A stretch of DNA of 64,000 nt from positions 2,013,729 through 2,077,728 of the forward strand of contig BPGV01000001.1 of NCBI GenBank assembly GCA_026003215.1. Direction: 5' to 3'. The position numbers and the translations under genes are program-made. This document shows, piece by piece, positions 17,180 to 26,747 of this stretch; the first letter of the stretch is position 1; each line of letters opens with the position of its first letter. Under the pieces are notes generated by a model, which was not told the origin of the DNA, searched no databases, and saw only the letters and a list, made by a program, of their open reading frames with translations. The stretch is from Bacteroidia bacterium (GTDB taxonomy: Bacteria; Bacteroidota; Bacteroidia; SpSt-205).

Positions 17180-17187
17180 CAAAGGTA
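17180..17187 (-). promoter_or_regulatory. -7 box TACCTTTG for the M1 aminopeptidase operon
   Basis: Exact TAnnTTTG match on the minus strand, four bases before ATG 17175. It fixes the start and drops a 14-residue upstream extension. Confidence 0.7.
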
Positions 17188-17226
17188 AAGATTGCTTACC
17201 CTCCATAAAAGGGCCAAGAGATTCCC

Positions 17227-17234
17227 GACCTTTG
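17227..17234 (+). promoter_or_regulatory. -7 box GACCTTTG for dnaE
   Basis: One mismatch to TAnnTTTG; six bases before the dnaE ATG. Divergent from the M1 promoter, 39 bases away. Confidence 0.55.
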
Positions 17235-17240
17235 TAGGGT

Positions 17241-20200
17241 ATGTGTGACCTGGTGCACCTCCATGTGCATACCGAATATAGCCTTTTAGATGGGGCCTCC
17301 AGAGTGGCGGACCTCATGCGCCGCGCCCAAGAACTCGGTATGTGCGCTATAGCCCTCTCCGACCACGGTAACCTCTTTGCTGTGCCCAGCTTTTATACCG
17401 AGGCCGAAAAAGCCGGACTTAAGCCTATTATCGGATGCGAGTTTTATATTGTAGAAGGCGATACCTTCACCAGAGATAAAACCCTCTATCACCAGCTCCT
17501 TTTGGCTAAAAATGAAGAGGGTTGGCAAAACCTTTTGTATCTTTCTTCCATCAGCTACTTAGAAGGTTTCTATTACAAGCCCCGCATTCATAAGAAGCTT
17601 TTGGCAGAGCACAAAAATGGTCTTATAGCTACAAGCGGCTGCCTGGCCAGTGAAATAAATCAAAAAATACTCTTGGGACAGGTCTCCGAAGCAGAGGCGG
17701 TTTTCCGCTGGTATGTGGAGCTTTTTGGGGAAGATTTTTATGTAGAGCTACAAGACCATGGCCTCAAAGACCAATATACCACGGCCAAGTATCTTTTGGA
17801 TTGGGCCCAAAAGTACGGTGTAAAAGTTATTGGGACTAACGATGTGCATTATACCTGTGAAGCAGATGCAGACCTGCATGATTTGCTTTTAGCGATACAG
17901 ACGGGCAGTGATTACGATGACCCGAAACGTTTCCGGTTTACAGACGATGAAGGGCGGCTAAATAGGCACTTTTACCTTAAGAGTCAAGCAGAGATGGCGG
18001 CCATGCCGCTTTTTAGAGCGCGCCCGGAAGCGCTTATCCGCACGCGAGAGGTGGCGGAGAAGTGTGAGCTAAAGTTAGACTTTAATCGGCCGCTATTACT
18101 GCCGCGGTATCCGATTCCGCCGGAGTTTCCGGATATGGATGCGTATTTATCGCATTTGGCCTATGAAGGGGCCCGCCGGCGCTATGGCGAACTCTCCCCG
18201 GCGATTCAGGAGCGATTAGACCATGAGCTCCGGATTATTCGGCAGATGGGGTTTGCGGGGTACTTTTTGATAGTGCAAGACTTTGTAGCTGAGGCTCGAC
18301 AGGGGGGCGTATGGGTAGGCCCTGGACGCGGTTCGGCGGCGGGGAGTTTGGTAGCCTACGTGCTCGGCATCACCAATGTAGACCCGCTCCAGTACCAGCT
18401 GCTTTTTGAACGGTTTCTCAATCCTGAGCGGGTAAGCCCACCGGACATAGATATAGATTTTGATGATGAAGGGCGCGAAGAGGTGATTCGCTATGTGCAG
18501 GAGAAATATGGTAAGGAAAATGTCGCGCAGATTATTACCTACGGGACGATGGGAATCAAAACCGCTATTCGAGATGTGGGCCGGACTCTCAAGGTACCTC
18601 TTAGCGAAGTCAATACCTTGGCCAGTCTCATCCCGAATAAGCCTAATATTACCTGGGGCGCAGCTCTGGAGGCTGAAGAAAATCCTAAGGCCTACCTGCT
18701 CAAAGAATATCTCCAGCGAGAAGGGACGATTCAGAAAAAACTTTTGGAGACAGCGGCGCAGCTGGAGGGGATTACACGGCATACTGGGGTACATGCCGCA
18801 GGGGTGATTATTGCGCCCGACAAGCTCTGGAAGTATGTTCCCTTAGCTATCGCTACGCGGGAGGAAACCCAGCGACAAGTGATTACGCAGTGGGATGGCC
18901 CTGATTGTGAGCGGGTAGGCCTCCTTAAGATGGACTTTCTGGGGCTGAAGACCCTTTCTATCCTCAAGACGGCGGTGGCTCTCATTCAGAAGCTGGAGGG
19001 TACGGAAATGCCCTTAGATTTAGAGAAAATCCCGCTGGATGATGAGAAAACTTGGCGGCTTTTTCAGGAGGGACAAACCATAGGGATATTCCAGTTTGAG
19101 TCGGAAGGCATGCAAAAGTATCTCCGGATGCTTCGTCCTACCTGTATGGAAGACCTTATAGCGATGAATGCCCTGTATCGGCCGGGGCCCATGGATAACA
19201 TTCCTACTTTCGTGCGGCGCAAGCATGGAGAAGAGGAAGTCACTTATCCTGACTCGCGCCTCAGGCCTATTTTAGAAAATACATACGGTATCATGGTCTA
19301 TCAAGAGCAGATTATGCAGATAGCGCAGGTAATGGCGGGCTATTCCTTGGCAGAAGCGGACCTTTTGCGGCGTGCCATGGGTAAAAAGAAAAAAGAAATC
19401 ATGGAAGAGCAGCGCGCTATCTTCATACAGCGGGCTATAGCGCATGGCACCGACCCTAAGGTAGCCGAAGAGGTTTTTGATACTATGGCCCGTTTTGCGG
19501 AATATGGTTTCAATAAATCCCATGCAGCGGCTTATAGCCTCTTAGCTTATCGGACCGCTTACCTTAAGGCTAACTACCCCGCAGCTTACCTGGCTGCCGT
19601 ACTTACCCATCACTCGGAAGACTCGGAAAAGGTGGGCTTTTTCCTTCAGGAGGTGCGGGCTTTGGGCATAGAGGTGCTGCCTCCTTGTGTGAATGAAAGT
19701 GAGGTGAGCTTTTCTGTGCCCTCCGCTACGCAAATCCGGTTTGGACTGGGGGGGATAAAACATCTGGGGGAGAAAATGGCTCAGCTTATTGTGGAGGAGC
19801 GCAGGCAGGGCGGTAAGTTTAAAGATGTTTTTGACTTTGCGGTGCGGATGACACGACAGGGTATGCATAAAAAAGCCTTTGAGAGTTTGTGTTTTGCGGG
19901 GGCGCTGGATAGTCTGGTAGGTGGGCAGCGGGAATATCTTTTAGAGGAGGGGAATCGGCAGGTTATTTTAGAATACGCTGCGTCGGTGAATAAGCCGCAA
20001 GTGGTGGCGCAAGCTTCACTTTTTGATGCGGTGAGCTTTGCGCCGCCGCCTCCGCCGGCGCTGCGTCCCCCTGCTCGGCGTCTTTCCTTGCCTGAGAAGT
20101 TACGTCAAGAGCGCGATTTTATTGGCTACTACCTCTCCTCGCATCCGTTGGATGAATATCGGGAACTTATTCGGGTGGCGCAGCTTACGTCCGAAGCCAG

Positions 20201-20741
20201 TCTTCTGCTGAATGCAGAAGTGCCGGAGCTTCGGCTGGTGCGGGCGGCCGCCCTTCTGATAGATGCGGATGAGCGGCGTTCTCGGCAGGGGCGGCCTTAT
20301 GCTCGGCTCCTTTTTGAGGACAAGGCCGGCACCTATACCCTTACGGTATTTTCGCCCCAGTGGGAGCAGGTAGCACCGAAGGTGCGCGGCCGGATGGGGG
20401 ATGCTTTTTTCTTGGAGGTAGAATATGTCGTACGAGCCGAGGGCGGCGCTGAATGGCGCTTGCGTACCATAGATGCCCTACAGGCTGCGGCTGATATGGC
20501 TTTCTCCGCCATCGTCTTAGAATGGGATCTCCAGACGGTAGAAGAGCGCCAAAGCTTGGAAGATTTGGCTTTTCTGGTAGAGCAGCAAAAAGGGCATATT
20601 CCCGTTTATCTCCTCTTGCATTATGCCCAGGCCATGCCGGTCCTGGTACAGACGGATTGGAAGCTGCGTTATACCCCGGACTTAGCGGAGAAGTTTCGGC
20701 CCTTAGGGGTGCGGGTGCGCACCGACATTCCTGTCCGTTAA
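17241..20741 (+). CDS. dnaE: DNA polymerase III alpha subunit
   Basis: Catalytic subunit of the replicative polymerase, 1166 residues, normal for DnaE1. The N-terminal PHP domain shows HLHVHTEYSLLDGA and ALSDHGNLFA. The polymerase core shows GPGRGSAAGSLVAYVLGIT and PDIDIDFDDEGR with the catalytic aspartates, then FEYGF-type motif FAEYGFNKSHAAAYS and the helix-hairpin-helix region LRFGL-like near residue 830. An OB-fold segment follows around residues 980-1070. ATG 17241 is used; it lies six bases after the -7 box. It heads a long same-strand run with trxA, accA and redox genes. Confidence 0.96.
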   Translation: MCDLVHLHVHTEYSLLDGASRVADLMRRAQELGMCAIALSDHGNLFAVPSFYTEAEKAGLKPIIGCEFYIVEGDTFTRDKTLYHQLLLAKNEEGWQNLLYLSSISYLEGFYYKPRIHKKLLAEHKNGLIATSGCLASEINQKILLGQVSEAEAVFRWYVELFGEDFYVELQDHGLKDQYTTAKYLLDWAQKYGVKVIGTNDVHYTCEADADLHDLLLAIQTGSDYDDPKRFRFTDDEGRLNRHFYLKSQAEMAAMPLFRARPEALIRTREVAEKCELKLDFNRPLLLPRYPIPPEFPDMDAYLSHLAYEGARRRYGELSPAIQERLDHELRIIRQMGFAGYFLIVQDFVAEARQGGVWVGPGRGSAAGSLVAYVLGITNVDPLQYQLLFERFLNPERVSPPDIDIDFDDEGREEVIRYVQEKYGKENVAQIITYGTMGIKTAIRDVGRTLKVPLSEVNTLASLIPNKPNITWGAALEAEENPKAYLLKEYLQREGTIQKKLLETAAQLEGITRHTGVHAAGVIIAPDKLWKYVPLAIATREETQRQVITQWDGPDCERVGLLKMDFLGLKTLSILKTAVALIQKLEGTEMPLDLEKIPLDDEKTWRLFQEGQTIGIFQFESEGMQKYLRMLRPTCMEDLIAMNALYRPGPMDNIPTFVRRKHGEEEVTYPDSRLRPILENTYGIMVYQEQIMQIAQVMAGYSLAEADLLRRAMGKKKKEIMEEQRAIFIQRAIAHGTDPKVAEEVFDTMARFAEYGFNKSHAAAYSLLAYRTAYLKANYPAAYLAAVLTHHSEDSEKVGFFLQEVRALGIEVLPPCVNESEVSFSVPSATQIRFGLGGIKHLGEKMAQLIVEERRQGGKFKDVFDFAVRMTRQGMHKKAFESLCFAGALDSLVGGQREYLLEEGNRQVILEYAASVNKPQVVAQASLFDAVSFAPPPPPALRPPARRLSLPEKLRQERDFIGYYLSSHPLDEYRELIRVAQLTSEASLLLNAEVPELRLVRAAALLIDADERRSRQGRPYARLLFEDKAGTYTLTVFSPQWEQVAPKVRGRMGDAFFLEVEYVVRAEGGAEWRLRTIDALQAAADMAFSAIVLEWDLQTVEERQSLEDLAFLVEQQKGHIPVYLLLHYAQAMPVLVQTDWKLRYTPDLAEKFRPLGVRVRTDIPVR

Positions 20742-20753
20742 CCAGAAGTGCCG

Positions 20754-20761
20754 TATTTTTG
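20754..20761 (+). promoter_or_regulatory. -7 box TATTTTTG upstream of trxA
   Basis: Exact TAnnTTTG match, twelve bases before ATG 20774, so a short leader of perhaps 6-8 bases is expected. Confidence 0.6.
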
Positions 20762-20773
20762 TTGTAGTTCGGT

Positions 20774-21121
20774 ATGCAAGAGGAAAGGAAGCCCCTGGAC
20801 AAGCCGGTAGAAGTGACTGACTCTACTTTTCCGCAGGAAGTATTGCAGAGCCCTATCCCCGTACTGGTGGATTTTTGGGCGCCTTGGTGTGGCCCGTGTC
20901 GCATGATAGCCCCCGTATTGGAGCAGTTAGCTCAAAAGTACGCCGGCAAGGTAAAAATCGCTAAGATGAATGTAGATGAAAACTCGTTTATTCCGATGCA
21001 GTATTACATTCAGGCGATACCGACCCTTATTTTGTATCGGGGCGGGCAGCCTGTCGATAAAATCGTGGGGGCGCTGCCGGGGCCAGCGCTGGAAAAGCGA
21101 CTCTTAGCCCATATCTCGTAA
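20774..21121 (+). CDS. trxA: Thioredoxin
   Basis: Cytoplasmic protein disulfide reductase, 115 residues. The active site is FWAPWCGPCRMIAP and the cis-proline lies in QAIPTLILYRGG. There is no signal peptide. It has its own -7 box but sits tightly before accA (3-base gap), so accA and the following genes may be transcribed from here. The matching reductase TrxB is encoded at 25785, at the end of the same gene run. Confidence 0.95.
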   Translation: MQEERKPLDKPVEVTDSTFPQEVLQSPIPVLVDFWAPWCGPCRMIAPVLEQLAQKYAGKVKIAKMNVDENSFIPMQYYIQAIPTLILYRGGQPVDKIVGALPGPALEKRLLAHIS

Positions 21122-21124
21122 GGG

Positions 21125-22093
21125 ATGGAGGTGGTTCTGGACTTTGAGAAGCCTATCATTGAGTTAGAGGATCGCATCGCCGAGACCAAACGGCTGGCAG
21201 AAGAGAATGGTATAGACATCTCGGATAGTTTGGCGGCGCTGGAGGCGCGGTTAGAGGCTTTACGACAGGATATCTACAAAAACCTCACGCCCTGGCAGCG
21301 GGTGCAACTGGCCCGCCATCCTGCCCGGCCGTATTCGTTAGATTATATTCATGCGATTTGTGAGGACTTTATAGAGTTACATGGGGATAGGTGTGCTGGG
21401 GATGATAAAGCTATCGTGGGGGGGGTGGCCCGCATAGGTCCTTATGGAGCCGTAGTGATTGGCCAGCAAAAGGGACGGGATACTAAGAGCCGCCAATACC
21501 GGAACTTTGGTATGCCTAATCCTGAGGGGTACCGTAAGGCGCGGCGTTTGATGCTGCTGGCAGAAAAGCTCCGAAAGCCTGTGATTACCTTCATAGATAC
21601 CCCTGGAGCACACCCGGGCATGCATGCCGAGGAGTTTGGCCAAGCCGAAGCCATTGCCCGAAACCTCTACGAGATGGCCCAACTGCGGGTCCCTATCTTA
21701 ATTTTTATCATAGGCGAGGGGGCTTCTGGGGGGGCTTTGGGGATAGGGGTAGGCGACAAGATATACATGCTGGAAAATAGCTGGTATTCGGTGATTTCGC
21801 CGGAGAGCTGTGCGAGCATTTTGTGGCGTTCATGGGAGTATAAGGAGCAGGCGGCGGAAGCCCTGCACCTCTCGGCCCAAGATAACCTCAAACTGGGGAC
21901 CATAGATGAGATTATCCCTGAGCCGTTGGGGGGGGCCCATAAAAATCCTACACAGGTCTTTAAACTGGTGCGGGAAAAGATATTAGCGGATTTGCCAGGG
22001 TTATTTGCGCTCTCGTCAGAAGAACTGGTTCAGCGGCGGTTAGAGAAATATAGCCGCATGGGCCGCTGGCAAGAAAGAGCTATCTCTGCATGA
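21125..22093 (+). CDS. accA: Acetyl-CoA carboxylase carboxyltransferase subunit alpha
   Basis: Transfers CO2 from carboxybiotin to acetyl-CoA together with AccD, the first step of fatty acid synthesis. It is 322 residues, normal length. Visible are the N-terminal coiled segment, [51 protein letters not shown], and [15 protein letters not shown] with the oxyanion-hole glycines. It starts 3 bases after trxA and its stop overlaps the next start (ATGA). accD is not in the window. Confidence 0.95.
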   Translation: MEVVLDFEKPIIELEDRIAETKRLAEENGIDISDSLAALEARLEALRQDIYKNLTPWQRVQLARHPARPYSLDYIHAICEDFIELHGDRCAGDDKAIVGGVARIGPYGAVVIGQQKGRDTKSRQYRNFGMPNPEGYRKARRLMLLAEKLRKPVITFIDTPGAHPGMHAEEFGQAEAIARNLYEMAQLRVPILIFIIGEGASGGALGIGVGDKIYMLENSWYSVISPESCASILWRSWEYKEQAAEALHLSAQDNLKLGTIDEIIPEPLGGAHKNPTQVFKLVREKILADLPGLFALSSEELVQRRLEKYSRMGRWQERAISA

Positions 22094-23139
22094 GCCGGTA
22101 TGCCCCCCTTCTCATAAGGGCGCTACGCCCCGAGACGCCGGATGCCTATTCTCTGGTATTGGAAAAGCCCGCCTCAGGGTATGAGTACCTTCCCGGCCAG
22201 TACTTGACTCTGCGGGTGGAGATTGACGGGAAGAAGTATCCACGGGCCTACTCCCTCTCCAGTAGCCCGTACTTGGATAGCGACCTGCAGGTGACTATCA
22301 AACGGCTACCTCATGGCTTGGTTTCTAACTACATCTGGCAGAATCTCCGTCCAGGCGATAAAATAGAAGTTTTTCCTCCGCTGGGGAACTTTACCGTGCA
22401 ACCGCAAGCGGGCCGGGCCATACAGTACTTTTTCATTGCGGCGGGGAGTGGCATTACGCCTATTTTTAGCATGATACGCTCTATTTTGTTTGCAGAACCG
22501 AAGAGTCGTATCACGCTGCTGTATGGGAGTCGGGATGAGGAACATATTATCTTTCGGGAGGCGCTGAGTAAGCTTGGGGCGGAGTATGGGGAGCGGATAG
22601 AGGTGCTCCATACGCTCAGTCGGCCTTCGGCGCAGTGGTCTGGGCGGCAGGGCCGCATCTCCGCCGAATGGATCGTAGAAGAACTGGGACGGGTGCGGCG
22701 TCGGCTCCTGCCGATAGAAGCCTATATCTGTGGCCCCAGCGATATGATGGCGATGGCGGTGGAGACCCTACTGCAGCAACGCCTCCCTAAGGAAAAGGTT
22801 CATACAGAGTACTTTACGGCACCTCTGCCCGAGGCCGTGACGGCCGATACGCCCACCTCTACCCAAGAAGCTTTGGCGATTATCAAGCTGGATGGCAAAG
22901 TCTATCAGGTGAAGGTAAAACCCGGCCAGGCTATTCTGCACGCGGCCCAAGAGGCTGGCTTAGATCCCCCATACGCTTGTGAGGAGGGTATCTGCTGTAC
23001 CTGCCGAGCTAAGCTCTATAAAGGCCAAGTGCACATGGCTGTGCGAGAAGCCCTGTCCGATTGGGAGATTGAAAAGGGCTATATCTTAACCTGCCAAGCG
23101 GTGCCCCTCACGCCTGAAGTAGAGCTGGAATACGGATGA
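22090..23139 (+). CDS. PaaE-type ferredoxin-NAD(P)H reductase (FAD + 2Fe-2S)
   Basis: Flavin reductase with a C-terminal plant-type ferredoxin domain, as in PaaE and related oxygenase or desaturase reductases; 349 residues. The FAD domain shows RAYSLSSSP (RxYS motif). The NAD-binding domain shows [13 protein letters not shown] and ICGPSDMM. The 2Fe-2S cysteines are in [15 protein letters not shown] with the last one in YILTCQA. No oxygenase partner is encoded nearby, so the electron acceptor is unknown; fatty acid desaturation is one possibility given accA next door, but that is inference. It overlaps both neighbours by 4 bases. Confidence 0.87.
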   Translation: MSRYAPLLIRALRPETPDAYSLVLEKPASGYEYLPGQYLTLRVEIDGKKYPRAYSLSSSPYLDSDLQVTIKRLPHGLVSNYIWQNLRPGDKIEVFPPLGNFTVQPQAGRAIQYFFIAAGSGITPIFSMIRSILFAEPKSRITLLYGSRDEEHIIFREALSKLGAEYGERIEVLHTLSRPSAQWSGRQGRISAEWIVEELGRVRRRLLPIEAYICGPSDMMAMAVETLLQQRLPKEKVHTEYFTAPLPEAVTADTPTSTQEALAIIKLDGKVYQVKVKPGQAILHAAQEAGLDPPYACEEGICCTCRAKLYKGQVHMAVREALSDWEIEKGYILTCQAVPLTPEVELEYG

Positions 23140-23663
23140 GAAAACTCTTTACTCGGTGGCTGAGGCGGCGCCTTCGGCCTCGACCCTATCCCGCAGAAAA
23201 AGTGCTCCGCTACTTACGGTTGTATCCCCCGCTACTGGCCCAAGGGATTGTCCCTTTGTCTATATCAGATGATTTTTTGACAGCTCATGTCAAAATCCGT
23301 AAATCCTTGCTAAACTATAATCTGAATGGGGCCATTTTTGGGGGTACTATTTTGTCGGCCGTGGATCCTTGGTATGGGGTTCTCCTCTGGCAGAAGTGCC
23401 TCCATGAGGGCATCCCGTTGGAGGTGTGGGTGGAGCGGTTAGAGATACAGTTTTTACGGGCGGGACGAGGAGATATGTATCTTACTTGTCATATCACCCC
23501 AGCCGTCTGGGAGGAAATACGGGGGGCTCTCCTGACTGAAGGGAAGCTGCGCTACACTTTTCCGTATGCTGTGTACGGTGGTGAGGGTGCGGTGTGTGCA
23601 GAAGGCACCCAGACGCTGTATATGCGTAACTTACGCTTGCGCCCACGGAAAAAGACCTCCTAA
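23136..23663 (+). CDS. DUF4442-like hotdog-fold (thioesterase-type) protein
   Basis: 175 residues. A basic N-terminal segment is followed by a hotdog-like core: LTAHVKIRKSLLNYNLNGAIFGGTILSAVDPWYGVLLW fits the DUF4442 pattern in which a long helix is wrapped by the sheet, and EVWVERLEIQFLRAGRGDMYLTC the strands. Family members are thought to act on acyl thioesters, but no activity is fixed and I see no clear catalytic acid or histidine. It overlaps the preceding reductase by 4 bases and is likely co-translated. Confidence 0.65.
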   Translation: MRKLFTRWLRRRLRPRPYPAEKVLRYLRLYPPLLAQGIVPLSISDDFLTAHVKIRKSLLNYNLNGAIFGGTILSAVDPWYGVLLWQKCLHEGIPLEVWVERLEIQFLRAGRGDMYLTCHITPAVWEEIRGALLTEGKLRYTFPYAVYGGEGAVCAEGTQTLYMRNLRLRPRKKTS

Positions 23664-23669
23664 CTTTTG

Positions 23670-23677
23670 TAACTTTG
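23670..23677 (+). promoter_or_regulatory. -7 box TAACTTTG for the DsbD-like gene
   Basis: Exact TAnnTTTG match, eight bases before ATG 23686. A near-copy (TAACTTTTG) sits directly before it at 23661-23669. Confidence 0.6.
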
Positions 23678-23685
23678 CAGCAAAT

Positions 23686-25788
23686 ATGCGGTGGCTTTGG
23701 GTGAGTGTGGTGTGGGCGCAGTCGGCTATTTCATGGCAGATCGTGCCCGAGGGACCTTCGCCAGCGAAGGTAGGCGATACCGTAGCTTTACACTTTCGGG
23801 CGCAGATACCAGCCCCCTATCACTTATACTCCAGCCGAAAACCTGCCATAGAAGCTAACCTCCCCACGCAGTTTTATATAGAAAAGCTCAGCGGGCTTCG
23901 GCCAGTGCCAGGTATCTTGGAAAAAGGTCACCTCAAGACCGTTTATGACTCCATTTTTGGCACGCAGGTGTACTATTATGAAAAGGAAGCCACCTTTATT
24001 CAACGATTTGTGGTAGAAGGCTCGCCGGCTGAGGTGGCAGGGTATATCCATTATCAGTACTGTGACGAGGAGCAGTGCTTTACCTTCAAAGAGGAAGTAC
24101 AGGCACAGTTTGTAGTAGAAGGCGGAGGAAAAGCTGGAAAAGGGACTCCAGCTAAGCCGGAGGCTCACGCGCCTTCACCGCAGGGAAAGGCACCGGCTTC
24201 TCCTACGGGAGCACCAGCCGACTCACTCCCAGGAGCCCCCCCTCTCCCTACCGTGGCTGCCGCGCCCTCGGCGTCCCTCACAAATCGGGGGGACTCTCCC
24301 GGCGAAGCCTCTCTCTCAGAACAGGGCCAGGGCAATTCTTTGTGGTGGACTTTTCTGAAGGCTTTTCTTTTTGGACTGGCAGCGGTTTTTACGCCCTGTA
24401 CCTTCCCGATGATACCCCTTACCGTAAGCTATTTCACCAAGGCCCAGGAAGGGCGAAAGGGTTTCCCGTATTTGGCTCTGTGGTATGCTTTTTCGGTGCT
24501 TTTGATATTTTGGCTGTTGGGATTAGGGCTTACCCTATTTTTTGGGGCAAGTGCCGCTTATAACCTCGCAACTAATCCCTGGCTAAACTTCCTGTTTTTT
24601 GCGATATTGCTAACATTTGGTTTGTCTTTCTTAGGAGCGTTTGAGATTACTCTGCCGGCGAGCTGGGGTACGGCTACGAGCCGCTATGCCAGCCCGAGAA
24701 GCTTGGCAGGGGTATTTTTCATGGCGCTTACCTTGGTGCTGGTGAGCTTCTCGTGTATCGGCCCGCTGGTGGGTACGCTGATGATAGATATGGTAGGAGG
24801 GCGGGTATGGGAACCTCTCGTGGGGATGACGGGTTTTGGGTTAGCGTTTGCTTTGCCATTTGGTCTGCTGGCAGGGGTGCCTCAGCTCCTCCATAAGCTC
24901 CCTCGCGCCGGGGAATGGATGGAGACTTTCAAGGTAACCCTGGGCTTTATAGAGCTGGCCTTAGCGCTTAAGTTTCTCAGCAACGCCGACCTGGTATGGC
25001 ATCTGGGCCTTCTGGACCGAGAAGTGTATTTGGTGCTCTGGATTACGCTATTTCTCTTTTTGGCGTTATACCTTTTGGGGAAGATCCCCCTCAAAGGGGC
25101 AGCGCCTACGGAGATTGGCGTAGGGCGGCTTTTGCTGGGTATGGCCAGCTTTGCGCTTGCGTTGTATCTTTTTACGGGGCTTTGGGGCGCACCGCTTAAG
25201 TTTTTTTCAGGACTATTGCCGCCTATTCACGAAGAGATGGGGGTGCGTCTCGTGGGGGGCACTAAGGCTTCTTCTGCTCAGGAGCCCTGCCCTTTGCCCC
25301 CAAATCGCAAGCATGCCGATAAACTGCGTAAATATACCCCCCCTGATTTTTGTGCCTTTTACGATATAGACGAGGCGAAGCAGTATGCTATCCAAGTGCA
25401 GAAGCCGCTCCTTATAGACTTTACGGGCCATACTTGCACAAACTGCCGGCAAGTCGAAGCCAGCGTGTGGAGCCATCCGGAGGTAAAGGCGCTCATGCAA
25501 CAGGAGTTTGTGCTGGTGTCTCTCTTTGTAGACGATGGGACGCCCCTTTCGGAACCCATCGTCACTTCCTCTGGGGAGAAGCTCCGCACCGAAGGGGACC
25601 GCTGGCTGTACTTTGAAAAGCACCAGTATGGCGTGCAGGCCCAGCCGTACTATGTGGTCACAGACAGTAGCCTGCAGCCCCTCGTACCACCCCGAGGTTT
25701 TACCTTGGATGTGCAGGCGTACAGGGCTTTCCTACAAGAAGGCCTCCAAAACTTCCGCAAGAAATATAATCTTATCAAGCCGATATGA
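23686..25788 (+). CDS. dsbD: DsbD-like thiol:disulfide interchange protein
   Basis: Carries reducing power from cytoplasmic thioredoxin across the inner membrane to periplasmic thiols; 700 residues. A signal peptide (MRWLWVSVVWAQ) is followed by the periplasmic immunoglobulin-like DsbD-alpha domain with the pair CDEEQC, an Ala/Pro/Ser-rich linker, and eight or so membrane segments with the redox cysteines in TPCTFPMIPLTVSYF and SFSCIGPLVG. The chain ends in a thioredoxin-like domain with DFTGHTCTNCRQVE (CTNC). ATG 23686 gives the signal peptide and lies 8 bases after a -7 box; an in-frame upstream ATG at 23566 would overlap the previous gene. With trxA and trxB in the same gene run, the complete electron path is encoded together. 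Confidence 0.9.
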   Translation: MRWLWVSVVWAQSAISWQIVPEGPSPAKVGDTVALHFRAQIPAPYHLYSSRKPAIEANLPTQFYIEKLSGLRPVPGILEKGHLKTVYDSIFGTQVYYYEKEATFIQRFVVEGSPAEVAGYIHYQYCDEEQCFTFKEEVQAQFVVEGGGKAGKGTPAKPEAHAPSPQGKAPASPTGAPADSLPGAPPLPTVAAAPSASLTNRGDSPGEASLSEQGQGNSLWWTFLKAFLFGLAAVFTPCTFPMIPLTVSYFTKAQEGRKGFPYLALWYAFSVLLIFWLLGLGLTLFFGASAAYNLATNPWLNFLFFAILLTFGLSFLGAFEITLPASWGTATSRYASPRSLAGVFFMALTLVLVSFSCIGPLVGTLMIDMVGGRVWEPLVGMTGFGLAFALPFGLLAGVPQLLHKLPRAGEWMETFKVTLGFIELALALKFLSNADLVWHLGLLDREVYLVLWITLFLFLALYLLGKIPLKGAAPTEIGVGRLLLGMASFALALYLFTGLWGAPLKFFSGLLPPIHEEMGVRLVGGTKASSAQEPCPLPPNRKHADKLRKYTPPDFCAFYDIDEAKQYAIQVQKPLLIDFTGHTCTNCRQVEASVWSHPEVKALMQQEFVLVSLFVDDGTPLSEPIVTSSGEKLRTEGDRWLYFEKHQYGVQAQPYYVVTDSSLQPLVPPRGFTLDVQAYRAFLQEGLQNFRKKYNLIKPI

Positions 25789-26747
25789 CCGTACATGAAG
25801 TAGTGATTTTAGGGTCAGGTCCGGCGGGCTATACGGCAGCTATTTATGCGGCCCGGGCTGGCTTAGCACCAGTAGTAGTAGCTGGCCTCAAACCCGGTGG
25901 GCAGCTTACAAAGACCACGGATGTCGAAAACTTCCCGGGCTATCCGCAAGGTATCTTAGGGCAGGAGATGATGGAGGATTTGCGTAAGCAGGCTGAGCGC
26001 TTCGGCACGCAGATTATTTACGATGTGGTGGAGAAGGTAGAGCTCCGTACGCATCCCAAACGCCTCTGGCTCAGTGGGGGCGAGGAGCTTCTGGCAGAAG
26101 CGGTGATTATTGCTACGGGTTCCTCCCCGAAGGAGTTAGGGCTGGAGGCAGAGAAGCGGCTGTATGGCGCTGGCGTCAGCGCTTGTGCCGTATGTGACGG
26201 GTATTTCTTCCGAGAGCAGCCGGTGGCTGTGGTAGGCGGGGGCGACACCGCTTGCGAAGAGGCCCTCTACTTGTCCAAGCTCTGTAGCGAGGTGCATATG
26301 CTGGTGCGCCGAGATGAAATGCGTGCCTCCAAGATTATGCAAGAACGAGTGAAGAGCACCCCCAATATCCACATTCATTGGAATACCGTGACGGTAGATG
26401 TGATAGGAGAGAAGTATGTAGAGGCCGTGCGTGTGCGTAACCGCATCACAGGCGAGGAGAAAGAAATACCTATCCGAGGATTTTTTGTGGCGATTGGCCA
26501 TCAGCCTAATACCGAGATTTTCCGGGGGCAGTTGGAGCTGGATCCGCAGGGGTATATCATTACTCAGCCGAAAAGCACCCGTACGAACATAGAGGGGGTG
26601 TTTGCTGCCGGCGATGTGCAAGATCCGGTGTATAGGCAAGCGGTGACGGCGGCGGGCACGGGTTGCATGGCGGCCTTAGATGCGGAGCGCTGGCTCTCGG
26701 AACGGAAGTACCTTTTAGCGCAGGGGGAGGGGCGTTCAGCTTCCTGA
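25785..26747 (+). CDS. trxB: Thioredoxin reductase
   Basis: NADPH-dependent flavoprotein that reduces thioredoxin; 320 residues. FAD motif LGSGPAGYTAAIYAARAG at the N terminus, the redox pair in ACAVCDGYFF, NADPH motif VVGGGDTACEEALYL, and the C-terminal FAD segment GVFAAGDVQDP are all in place. ATG overlaps the dsbD stop by 4 bases. The 3' end overlaps the convergent gene by 12 bp. Confidence 0.95.
   Translation: MTVHEVVILGSGPAGYTAAIYAARAGLAPVVVAGLKPGGQLTKTTDVENFPGYPQGILGQEMMEDLRKQAERFGTQIIYDVVEKVELRTHPKRLWLSGGEELLAEAVIIATGSSPKELGLEAEKRLYGAGVSACAVCDGYFFREQPVAVVGGGDTACEEALYLSKLCSEVHMLVRRDEMRASKIMQERVKSTPNIHIHWNTVTVDVIGEKYVEAVRVRNRITGEEKEIPIRGFFVAIGHQPNTEIFRGQLELDPQGYIITQPKSTRTNIEGVFAAGDVQDPVYRQAVTAAGTGCMAALDAERWLSERKYLLAQGEGRSAS

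Noticed and set aside
18216-18794. 192-codon frame antisense to dnaE
   Set aside because: Overlaps the polymerase active-site region completely; no supporting signals.
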